Source: Acidobacteriota bacterium
Lineage (GTDB): Bacteria > Acidobacteriota > Aminicenantia > UBA2199
Length of the DNA: 18,472 bases
Direction of reading: 5' to 3'
Assembly (NCBI GenBank): GCA_021817755.1
Contig: JAKAGC010000007.1
Coordinates: 1-18,472, forward strand
Within the stretch, counting starts at the first letter, position 1. Every line of letters begins with the position of its first letter. The notes beneath the pieces are model-generated. The model searched no databases. It saw nothing but the letters and a program-made list of their open reading frames with translations, and had not been told where the DNA came from. Positions 8,128-15,846 of the stretch are shown here, piece by piece. Made by a program: the position numbers and the translations under genes.

Positions 8128-10050
8128 TTAATTATTGCATATTAAGTATTTTGCCAATGAAGTATTCACACGGGCACAACGGATTTGCTTTTCTTCTGAA
8201 TCCCAATTAAGGAAATGGTATTGTTTCTCTCGTTTTGATCCCATAAGCTGTACTCGAGTATCGTTTTCGATAAATTTTTCAATTTCTTCCAAAATTTCTT
8301 CCGGTGCGTAAAAGGTTTCTATAATGCAGTGATTGCTAAAATATGTACCTTTTTTAATTCGTTCGGCAGCAATTTCAAATTTAGCCAAAGTATCAAATTT
8401 CTCTAACCACACCTTTTCATTTTTTAATAATTCCATTACAAGTTTCTGTATTGATTCGAGAAATAAATCATAACGGGTATCTTTTAATGATGCCGCAGGT
8501 GGCAATATAATTTCATTTATCCGGTTCACAATTGTTTCGGCTAACTTATCTCCAAGTACCTTATAAGCAAGCTTCATACTGTTTTTTAATATTGTATCCA
8601 TTGCTGTACCCAGCATTGCGAATTTGCATGAATCGATTCTCTTTTCTTTTCCGATAGGGAAATGATAGTATAGAGTAAATATGTGTGGATATTCTCTGAT
8701 AAAATCCCTTAATTTCTTCCAGGATAATGGAATATCTGATGTTCCGAGACTTCCATATTCATCGTATTCCAGAGGTTGGGTTATCCCACTATATAATGTC
8801 GATCCAATTAGTGGAACAAGAGTATGAATTTTTATTACAACCAGGCTTCCGCACAACATTTTGGTTCGTAAAGCATATGATAGAAGTTCTTTAATATCCT
8901 CAACCGTTTCTCCTGGGATTCCTACTATGAATGAAAGACTAAAACGCAGATTTAATTTTTTTAAAGCCAGTATCAGATCATCGAAACCCGTTAAATCGAG
9001 ACGCTTATTCAACATTTGCTGCATTCGAGGTGTTACTGCTTCAATACCAAGAAAAATTTCGTTGCACCCTGCTTCTTTCATTTTTTTGAGTAGGGCTTCA
9101 TCTATCGTATCGAATCGTGCATGACATTTCCAGGTCAAATCCGGCATACAGGCTTTAATTTCATTGCAAAGAGATTCGATGTAAGGTCTGTGAAATGTAA
9201 GTATATCGTGGTTGAAAATAATGCGTTGATCTCCCCATCGATTGCGGGTATACACTATTTCCTTCATTATCCGATCAATTGATTTGAGACGGTGTTTTCG
9301 TTTAAAAAAATGGGAAGTTGAACAGAATATACAATCAAATGTGCATCCTCTCCCTGTTTCGATAGATATTCCATTATAATCGCCAAAGGAATAAGTAAGA
9401 TTGGAATTATTTTGAATTGGGCAGAAATCATATGCAGGTAATGGGAGTTTATCCAGATTTTCTACAGGAAGAGGCCAACCTGTATCTACAAATTCTGAAT
9501 TTTGACTCTTGAATACTAGGCCTTCTATTTTAAAATCTTGAATTTTATTATAATGAATCGATTTCAGGGTAGGGGATTGAGTATCTCCTATAATAGAATA
9601 GAGAGAATTTATAAAACGCGGAAAGGAGATATCCGCTTCCCCCCTAATAATAAAATCAACAGAGGGGAAAGCGGATAGGACTTCCTTTGCACAAAATGAG
9701 ACCCCCGGTCCTCCCAATACCGTGATTATATCTCCGGATAATTCTTTAATCCTTCGACATATTTCCACAGCAATGGGGAGATTGTTAGCCATCGTTGATA
9801 ACCCTAGAAGAAAAAATTCTGAGTTCAAAATTTTTTGAACGATTCGATCAATTGTAATTTCACATTCTTGATCGAATAGGTAATTAAATTCTACAAGATC
9901 AACGATTTCAACTGGAATATGTTCGTTTAATAAGCAACCGGCGAGTTGTAATACACCAAGACAATTTAATAGTGGGACAGGTTCGGAAAATGAGATCTGG
10001 TGAACAGCCGCCAGTTTAACGAAAAAAGAGCGGGGATGAGAATTAGAGAT
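8128..10050 (-). CDS. B12-binding domain radical SAM enzyme, partner of the upstream peptide gene
   Basis: Read from an AUC at 10050-10048 the product is 640 residues. An N-terminal cobalamin-binding Rossmann domain (about 1-160; VEIVDL, then ITVLGGPGVSF and FIIRGEAD) is followed by a radical SAM barrel. The cluster motif GRGCTFDCIFC gives ligands C236, C240 and C243; FLGIEAVTPRMQQMLNKR and FIVGIPGETVEDI are typical later barrel segments. A ~250-residue C-terminal extension is unassigned. The only standard start, TTG at 9828, would give 566 residues and remove the first half of the B12 domain, although the codons from 10053 to 9829 are uninterrupted and encode its expected beta strands. Members of this broad class do methyl transfer or rearrangements; the peptide gene directly upstream suggests peptide modification (inference). 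The start is the uncertain part. Confidence 0.82.
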   Translation of the reverse strand: MSNSHPRSFFVKLAAVHQISFSEPVPLLNCLGVLQLAGCLLNEHIPVEIVDLVEFNYLFDQECEITIDRIVQKILNSEFFLLGLSTMANNLPIAVEICRRIKELSGDIITVLGGPGVSFCAKEVLSAFPSVDFIIRGEADISFPRFINSLYSIIGDTQSPTLKSIHYNKIQDFKIEGLVFKSQNSEFVDTGWPLPVENLDKLPLPAYDFCPIQNNSNLTYSFGDYNGISIETGRGCTFDCIFCSTSHFFKRKHRLKSIDRIMKEIVYTRNRWGDQRIIFNHDILTFHRPYIESLCNEIKACMPDLTWKCHARFDTIDEALLKKMKEAGCNEIFLGIEAVTPRMQQMLNKRLDLTGFDDLILALKKLNLRFSLSFIVGIPGETVEDIKELLSYALRTKMLCGSLVVIKIHTLVPLIGSTLYSGITQPLEYDEYGSLGTSDIPLSWKKLRDFIREYPHIFTLYYHFPIGKEKRIDSCKFAMLGTAMDTILKNSMKLAYKVLGDKLAETIVNRINEIILPPAASLKDTRYDLFLESIQKLVMELLKNEKVWLEKFDTLAKFEIAAERIKKGTYFSNHCIIETFYAPEEILEEIEKFIENDTRVQLMGSKREKQYHFLNWDSEEKQIRCARVNTSLAKYLICNN

Positions 10051-10063
10051 GGACTACCACCTT
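10048..10063 (-). promoter_or_regulatory. Shine-Dalgarno and proposed non-canonical AUC start of the radical SAM gene
   Basis: AAGGTGG (10063-10057) lies within the last codons of the peptide gene, followed by the peptide stop TAG and TCC, and then ATC at 10050-10048, a 6-nt spacing. No ATG, GTG or TTG exists in this frame between the peptide stop and 9828. This is the best ribosome-loading site seen that would keep the whole B12 domain. Confidence 0.5.
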
Positions 10064-10296
10064 GGGTCTAGTCCGACCCGGTTTAATAAACCTTCGGGAA
10101 GTTCTTTCACCTTAATTTCACTAAGTTCATTTACATTGATACGTCGCAGATTGTCGATTTGTTCCTGGTTCCAAGAAATGTAACCCTGGGTGCGAACGAA
10201 ATTTTCAATGTTGTTTTGTTGTACTGCCTCATGGAAATCAGCGCGGAAATCCTGGTTAAAAACCAATTTGGCTAAAAAATCATGTAAGTCTGACAT
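10054..10296 (-). CDS. Small Nif11/NHLP-clan-like protein, putative RiPP precursor peptide
   Basis: The 80-residue product begins MSDLHDFLAKLVFNQDFRAD and ends VGLDPRW. The N-terminal part (helical, 'FLxKLVxNQDFRxDFHEA', then a Gly-Tyr turn and 'WNQEQIDNLRRI') resembles the leader region of Nif11- and Os1348-type NHLP-clan precursors. The C-terminal 21 residues contain no Cys, Ser or Thr and end in Pro-Arg-Trp. No Gly-Gly cleavage motif is evident. The start at 10296 is chosen because AAGGAGG lies 4 nt upstream; the in-frame ATG at 10368 lies at the promoter -10 and has no ribosome site. It is the first gene of a two-gene unit with the B12 radical SAM gene, whose frame follows its UAG directly. 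Family assignment is from pattern recognition and needs a profile search. Confidence 0.65.
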   Translation of the reverse strand: MSDLHDFLAKLVFNQDFRADFHEAVQQNNIENFVRTQGYISWNQEQIDNLRRINVNELSEIKVKELPEGLLNRVGLDPRW

Positions 10297-10357
10297 TTTT
10301 CCTCCTTTTTTGCGTGTTCTTTGTGAAAGAAATATTGACATAATATTTCCTGGTAAC

Positions 10358-10387
10358 ATTATTATCAAAAGAAATTAGAATTGTCAA
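10358..10387 (-). promoter_or_regulatory. Promoter of the peptide-radical SAM unit
   Basis: On the minus strand TTGACA (10387-10382), an 18-nt spacer and AATAAT (10363-10358), matching 6/6 and 5/6. Transcription would start near 10351, giving a ~55-nt leader before the peptide ATG. Confidence 0.65.
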
Positions 10388-10393
10388 GAAAAA

Positions 10394-10460
10394 AGTAAAA
10401 ATTTTTTAGGTAAAATTTTCGGTAAAAAATATTTGTACTTAAACTAAAAATTTTTTTACC
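10394..10460. repeat. Cluster of GGTAAAA-type repeats in the divergent control region
   Basis: AGTAAAA (10394), GGTAAAA (10409) and GGTAAAA (10421) are direct copies at 15- and 12-nt steps, and TTTTACC (10454-10460) is an inverted copy. The last direct copy and the inverted one extend to a 9-bp inverted repeat, GGTAAAAAA/TTTTTTACC. They lie between the two divergent -35 boxes and could be operator sites. In DNA this AT-rich some repetition arises by chance. Confidence 0.4.
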
Positions 10461-10477
10461 ATTTTAACGAATTGAAA

Positions 10478-10507
10478 TTGACAAATGACACTCAAAATGA
10501 TTAAAAT
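10478..10507 (+). promoter_or_regulatory. Promoter of the kinase-phosphatase gene
   Basis: TTGACA (10478-10483), an 18-nt spacer and TAAAAT (10502-10507), matching 6/6 and 5/6. The start would be near 10514, giving a ~47-nt leader that contains the hairpin at 10529. Confidence 0.65.
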
Positions 10508-10528
10508 TAGAACTATTATGAAATTAAA

Positions 10529-10553
10529 CTGGATAAAAATATCCAGAAAGGAG
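10529..10553 (+). promoter_or_regulatory. Leader hairpin abutting the Shine-Dalgarno of the kinase-phosphatase gene
   Basis: CTGGATA (10529-10535) and TATCCAG (10540-10546) form a perfect 7-bp stem with an AAAA loop. The ribosome site AAAGGAG (10547-10553) starts on the next base, 7 nt before the ATG. The stem could affect ribosome access or protect the 5' end; no regulator is known. Confidence 0.5.
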
Positions 10554-10560
10554 ATCATCT

Positions 10561-13500
10561 ATGATCGAAATACCGGGCTATCATGTAGAAAAAAGCATCT
10601 ATGAAAGTCCCCGTTCCGCTATTTATAAAGGATGGAAATTAGCCGATAATAAACCGGTAATATTTAAGACTCTCAAAAATCGTTATCCCGGTAATGAAGA
10701 AATAGCCAGATTACTTTATGAGTATGATTTATTACAGAGATTGGATTTCCCGGAAGCTCCTGTTTTGATAGGGCTTGAATTGTATTCCAATATTCCCGTA
10801 ATTGTAATGGAGGATTTTGGCGGTGAATCTCTTGAAAAATTAATTGATATTAAAACGTTTACTATTGAAGAAAGTCTTGAAATTGCAATAGAAATTACCA
10901 GGCAATTGGAAGGAATTCATAATGCCCATATTATTCATAAAGACATTGTTCCTTCAAATATCTTGTATAATACTATTTCACGGCAATTGATGATTATTGA
11001 TTTTGGGATATCAACCCGTTTCTCGCGAGAGGATCTGACTGTTTCGATTCTATCTCATCTCGAAGGTACACTATCTTACATTTCACCAGAGCAAACTGGA
11101 CGTATGAATCGCCCATTGGATTATCGTACTGATTTTTATTCGTTGGGAATGACATGTTATAAATTATTTTCAGGAACACTCCCATTCACTGGTGAGGACC
11201 CATTGGAAATTATACATTGTCATATCGCCAGTATTCCTAAACCATTACACGAACTAAATCCCCGAATTCCAAGAGTACTTTCCGATATTGTTATGAAACT
11301 TATTTCAAAGGCTTCGGAAGACCGGTATCAGAGTACTTTCGGTATTATAAATGATTTATCCTTGTGTCTGGATTATTTAAAACGGGGAACGTCGATTAGC
11401 TTTGGTATTGGAAAAGAGGATATCCCTGGAAAATTCAGGGTTTCAGAAAAACTGTACGGAAGAGAAGAAGAGATTGATTATCTAATTGAAATTTTCGAGA
11501 AAGTTGGGAACGGAAAAAAAGAAATGATTCTTTGCAAAGGTTTTCCTGGAATTGGAAAATCAGTTTTAATTAATGAAATACATAGACCCGTAATTGAAAA
11601 CAGGGCTTATTTCTGTAGAGGAAAATACGATCAATATAGTAAGACAATTCCATATAAAGGGCTTATAGATGCGTTCAGGGAGTTGGCTGCCCAGGTATTA
11701 TCCGAGACTGAAGATCGTCTCGAAACCATGAAAAGGGAAATTTTAAAAGCAGTAGGAAGCAATGGCCAGGTTATAATTGATATAATTAAAGAGGTTGAAT
11801 TTATCATCGGGAAACAACCACAGGTACAGAAATTACCCCCTATTGAAGCTCAAAATAGATTTAACCTCGTTTTTCAAAATTTTCTAAAAGTATTTGCACG
11901 CAAAGATCATCCTTTGGTGGTTTTTCTCGATGACCTTCAATGGGTAGATAGTGCCAGTCTTGATTTAATCCATACCCTTCTTGATGACCATGATTTGACT
12001 TTTTTTCTGTTTATAGGTGCGTTTCGAGATAATGAAATTAATCATGAGCATCCTTTTTCATTGATGTTAGATAAATTAAAAAAATCCGGGTTTCGTTGGC
12101 ATACAATACCTTTGGGACCTCTCGATGAATATCAAGTGACCCATATGGTTTCTGATACATTCTATTGTAATACTGATAAGTGTCGCGATCTTGCCCGACT
12201 TTTACTTCAAAAAACAGGTGGTAATCCTTTTTTTCTGAAAGAGTACCTGAAAACACTTTACGATAACAGGCTTATCGAGTTTGTTTATTCAGAAGGGGTT
12301 CCCCATTGGACATGGGATATTAATAAGATTCGTTTAGCAGGTATTACCGATAATGTAGTAGAGTTAATGGCTCAAAAAATAAAAAAGCTTTCCCAAAATA
12401 CATTAAATGCCTTAAAAATTGCCTGTTGTATGGGAATAAAAGTGTCTTTACCCCTTCTTGCTGCCGTCAATAAAGCCACTGTTCCCAATACTGTGGATGT
12501 ATTGCAGGAAGCCATAGACGAAGGTATACTTATTTCTTTTGAAAATAGCCTCAAATTTGTTCACGATCGCGTATGGGATGCATGTTATTCACTTCTCGAT
12601 GAAAAGGAAAGAATAGGGCTTCATTACTCTATCGGTAAATACATGATCGAAGAGGGAAAGAAAGCCAATATAGACGAATTTATTTTCGTAATTGCCGAAC
12701 AATGGAATCATGCAAAAGACTTACTAAATGAAGAGGAACGGAGAATTTTGCTTGAGATTGATTATAAAGCCGGGCATAAATCCAGGATATCTTCTGCATA
12801 TAATGCTGCAACCGAGTTTTTTCGCCATGGGGGTGGATTTTTATCTCTCGATTCTTGGAAAACCGATTATAAATTTACATTAGCTTATTATACAGAGTGG
12901 TCTCAAGCCGAATATCTCGCTCGAAATATGAAAGAAGCCGAAGCATTATTCGATTTGATTCTTGATAAGGCTGTCGACATGATGGAAAAGGTCAAAATTA
13001 ACTCCATTCAGATCGATCATTATATCGCCCAAACTCAATTCAAAAAAGCCCTGGATGTTGGCGTTAAAACCCTTAATGAATTAGGGATATCCATTTCTAA
13101 AAATCCTGGGAAAATTCCCGTATTATATGAATTATTAAAAGCGAAAATTTTATCAGGGAAACGTAAAATCTCAGATCTGGAAAACCAGGAAGAGATGAAA
13201 AATGAAAAGATTCAGGCTGCAATGGATATAATGGAAAAATGTATTCCTGCTTCTATTATCGTAGCCCCCAACTTTGTTCCCATTTTTTCCATGAAAATGG
13301 TCAACTTGACTTTCAAGTATGGAATATCACCCAAATCAGCTTTTGGATATGTCATGTACGGTGTTATATTATCAGGCATTCTTGGAGATATTACCAATGG
13401 GTATGAATTCGGAAAATTATCTGTAAAAATTGCTGAACGGTATAACTTTGAAATTATTCAATCACGTATTTATTTTATTTTTGGCTATATGATAATGCAT

Positions 13501-15846
13501 TTAAAAAGGCATTTCATGGATATTGAAAATTACTTTATGAAAGTTAGAGAGTGTGGATCTGCGACAGGGGATTTCCTTTATCTCGCTTATGCTTATTTTA
13601 ATTTTGGATATATACTTCTTTTTTCAGGAGAAAACCTCGATTCCATAAAGATCAATTTTTTTCAGAAATATCAAAACTCGATGCTTCGCTTAAATCAACC
13701 TCATACCACTGATTATTTTAATTTATGGTACCAGGCCATATTAAATTTATCCGGGGAATCCGAAGACCGGCTTATACTTAAAGGAGAGGCTTTTAATGAA
13801 ATAGACATGATCCCTCGCTTCCAGGAAACCAAGGATGAAGCAGGGATTGCACAATATTATTTGATAAAACAGGTATTATATTTTTTCGCCGGAGATTATG
13901 AAGCAGGTCTTGATTATTCTCGTAAAATAGAAAAATTAATGCCCAATTTATTGGGAATGTCTATTATCCAGATTTCTTATTTTTTTTATGGATTGATACT
14001 CGCTGCACTTTGTTCTACTACCGATAAGGTAAAAAGTAATCATTACATTGGAAAATTGGTCTCTATACGTAAAAAATATAAAAAATGGGGCCAATACAAT
14101 AAACATAATTATTTAAATAAATACCTCCTTCTATCTGCTGAAATTTCCCGGCTAAAAGGAAAGGAATTGGGTGAAACCATTAAATTATACTCTGAATCCA
14201 TTAAAGTGGCTCACCGCAGCCATTTGATACATGAAGAGGCAATGGCTTGTGAATTAATGGCCAGGTTCCTTCTTTCTAAGGATCAGGAAAAAATAGCATC
14301 CTTGTATATGAGTGAAGCTCATTATTGTTATAAGCGTTGGGGTGGGAATGCCAGGGCAAAGTTTCTCGAAACAACTTACCCCCATCTAGTCGATGTGAAA
14401 CGTGTACGCTATCGTATGAACAGCGCAGATGAAATAACAGTTTCAGAAAATGATGCATCTAATCGTTTCCTCGACCTTGATACAATATTAAAAGCATCCA
14501 ATACAATTTCCAGCGAAATTAAACTGGATGAACTTTTGAAAAAGATGATGCATATCGCTATTGAAAATGCCGGTGCTCAAAAGGGATATTTCCTTTTGAG
14601 TCAAAGTGGAAACTGGTTTATTGAAGCAGAAGGCTCTATCGATCATGAAGATTCTAAAATTCTTCAGAGTATTCCTTTATATTATGGAAAAGATGAGCAC
14701 TCTTTACCTCGATTATCTATAACCATTATGAAATATGTAGAACGCACAAAGGAAACTGTGGTCCTTCATGATGCCTTACATAAAGGAAGTTTTACCCAGG
14801 ACGACTATATAAAAACGCAGCGTCCCAAATCAGTACTATGTATGCCTTTTTTAAACCAGGGACAACTCGCTGGTATTCTTTACATGGAAAACAATCTGAC
14901 CACAGGTGTATTTACACAGGAAAGACTCGGGGTACTCAGTACACTTTCGTCACAGATGGCTATCTCCATTGAAAATGCTCGTATGTATAAATATCTGGAT
15001 GAATTGAATAAAAACCTCGAACAGAAAGTATTTGAACGAACTCACGAATTAAGAGAAAAAAATGAAATGATCCTCGATAGTATCCGTTATTCAAAGCGGA
15101 TACAAAATGCCATTATGCCATTGGAAGGAAGGTTGAAAGATGCTTTTCCACAACACTTCATCCTATTCCTGCCCCGCGATATCGTTTCTGGGGATTTTCA
15201 CTGGTATACCGAAATCGATCATAAACACTATCTCGCTGTGGGCGATTGTACCGGGCACGGTGTACCCGGAGCCCTATTAGCAATGATGGGAAATATTTTT
15301 CTGAATGAAATAATTATTACAAGACGTATTCTTTCTCCTGCGCGGATACTCGAGGAACTCCATCGAAAAGTACGAACTCATTTGAAACAGGATGAAAAAG
15401 AAGCCGAAACAATGGATGGTATGGATGTTTGTTTATGCTCCATCGAAAAAGAAAGTGGGAAACTTGTATTTGCCGGAGCACGCCGCCCCCTGTATGTAGT
15501 TATTACTGAAAAAATCAATGGAAAGGAGAGTAAATCAAGATTGATCGAGATTAGAGGGGACAGGAAATCCATTGGTGGGAGACAAAAAGAAAGCAATCGT
15601 ATTTATTCCAATCATGAATTTGATATCCGAAAAGGCGATATGGTATACCTTACATCCGATGGATTTATCGATCAACCCGATCCCGACATAAAAAAATACG
15701 GTTCCAAACGTTTAAAAGCATTTTTAACCATGATCGCTTCATTTTCCTCAGATCAGCAGAAACGTTATATCGTTGAGGAGCTTGGAATTTATAGAGATTC
15801 GGAGAAACAAAGGGATGATATTACCATTTTTGGGGTAAGAATATAA
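10561..15846 (+). CDS. Giant Ser/Thr kinase - AAA ATPase - GAF - SpoIIE/PP2C phosphatase signalling protein
   Basis: The 1761-residue protein has these parts in order. A Hanks-type kinase domain spans ~5-275, with K36 as the likely ATP lysine, catalytic loop H126-K127-D128 to N133, D147-F148-G149 and SPE at 175-177. An AAA/STAND-like ATPase has Walker A GFPGIGKS at 327-334 and Walker B LVVFLDDLQWVD at 452-463. A long helical, TPR-like region runs ~640-1290. A GAF sensor domain (~1305-1475) and a short coiled coil (to ~1520) precede a SpoIIE/PP2C phosphatase with metal-binding acids D1540, D1545, D1562 (VGDCTGHG) and D1752-D1753 near the end. The front half is the cyanobacterial/spirochaetal kinase-ATPase-GAF type, in which a histidine kinase often sits at the C-terminus; here it is a phosphatase. 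No membrane segments are seen. Strong SD AAAGGAG. It is co-directional with and abuts the double radical SAM gene. Confidence 0.9.
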   Translation: MIEIPGYHVEKSIYESPRSAIYKGWKLADNKPVIFKTLKNRYPGNEEIARLLYEYDLLQRLDFPEAPVLIGLELYSNIPVIVMEDFGGESLEKLIDIKTFTIEESLEIAIEITRQLEGIHNAHIIHKDIVPSNILYNTISRQLMIIDFGISTRFSREDLTVSILSHLEGTLSYISPEQTGRMNRPLDYRTDFYSLGMTCYKLFSGTLPFTGEDPLEIIHCHIASIPKPLHELNPRIPRVLSDIVMKLISKASEDRYQSTFGIINDLSLCLDYLKRGTSISFGIGKEDIPGKFRVSEKLYGREEEIDYLIEIFEKVGNGKKEMILCKGFPGIGKSVLINEIHRPVIENRAYFCRGKYDQYSKTIPYKGLIDAFRELAAQVLSETEDRLETMKREILKAVGSNGQVIIDIIKEVEFIIGKQPQVQKLPPIEAQNRFNLVFQNFLKVFARKDHPLVVFLDDLQWVDSASLDLIHTLLDDHDLTFFLFIGAFRDNEINHEHPFSLMLDKLKKSGFRWHTIPLGPLDEYQVTHMVSDTFYCNTDKCRDLARLLLQKTGGNPFFLKEYLKTLYDNRLIEFVYSEGVPHWTWDINKIRLAGITDNVVELMAQKIKKLSQNTLNALKIACCMGIKVSLPLLAAVNKATVPNTVDVLQEAIDEGILISFENSLKFVHDRVWDACYSLLDEKERIGLHYSIGKYMIEEGKKANIDEFIFVIAEQWNHAKDLLNEEERRILLEIDYKAGHKSRISSAYNAATEFFRHGGGFLSLDSWKTDYKFTLAYYTEWSQAEYLARNMKEAEALFDLILDKAVDMMEKVKINSIQIDHYIAQTQFKKALDVGVKTLNELGISISKNPGKIPVLYELLKAKILSGKRKISDLENQEEMKNEKIQAAMDIMEKCIPASIIVAPNFVPIFSMKMVNLTFKYGISPKSAFGYVMYGVILSGILGDITNGYEFGKLSVKIAERYNFEIIQSRIYFIFGYMIMHLKRHFMDIENYFMKVRECGSATGDFLYLAYAYFNFGYILLFSGENLDSIKINFFQKYQNSMLRLNQPHTTDYFNLWYQAILNLSGESEDRLILKGEAFNEIDMIPRFQETKDEAGIAQYYLIKQVLYFFAGDYEAGLDYSRKIEKLMPNLLGMSIIQISYFFYGLILAALCSTTDKVKSNHYIGKLVSIRKKYKKWGQYNKHNYLNKYLLLSAEISRLKGKELGETIKLYSESIKVAHRSHLIHEEAMACELMARFLLSKDQEKIASLYMSEAHYCYKRWGGNARAKFLETTYPHLVDVKRVRYRMNSADEITVSENDASNRFLDLDTILKASNTISSEIKLDELLKKMMHIAIENAGAQKGYFLLSQSGNWFIEAEGSIDHEDSKILQSIPLYYGKDEHSLPRLSITIMKYVERTKETVVLHDALHKGSFTQDDYIKTQRPKSVLCMPFLNQGQLAGILYMENNLTTGVFTQERLGVLSTLSSQMAISIENARMYKYLDELNKNLEQKVFERTHELREKNEMILDSIRYSKRIQNAIMPLEGRLKDAFPQHFILFLPRDIVSGDFHWYTEIDHKHYLAVGDCTGHGVPGALLAMMGNIFLNEIIITRRILSPARILEELHRKVRTHLKQDEKEAETMDGMDVCLCSIEKESGKLVFAGARRPLYVVITEKINGKESKSRLIEIRGDRKSIGGRQKESNRIYSNHEFDIRKGDMVYLTSDGFIDQPDPDIKKYGSKRLKAFLTMIASFSSDQQKRYIVEELGIYRDSEKQRDDITIFGVRI

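Noticed and set aside
10054..10056. UAG recoded as an amino acid (for example pyrrolysine)
   Set aside because: The GldG gene also ends with TAG right before a normal downstream gene, so TAG works as a stop here. Local readthrough is not excluded but not preferred.
10297..10368. Longer N-terminus of the peptide starting at the ATG at 10368
   Set aside because: That ATG lies at the promoter -10 with no ribosome site; AAGGAGG precedes the ATG at 10296.
12038..12256. 72-residue reading frame on the minus strand
   Set aside because: Antisense shadow of the kinase-phosphatase gene, with no supporting signals.
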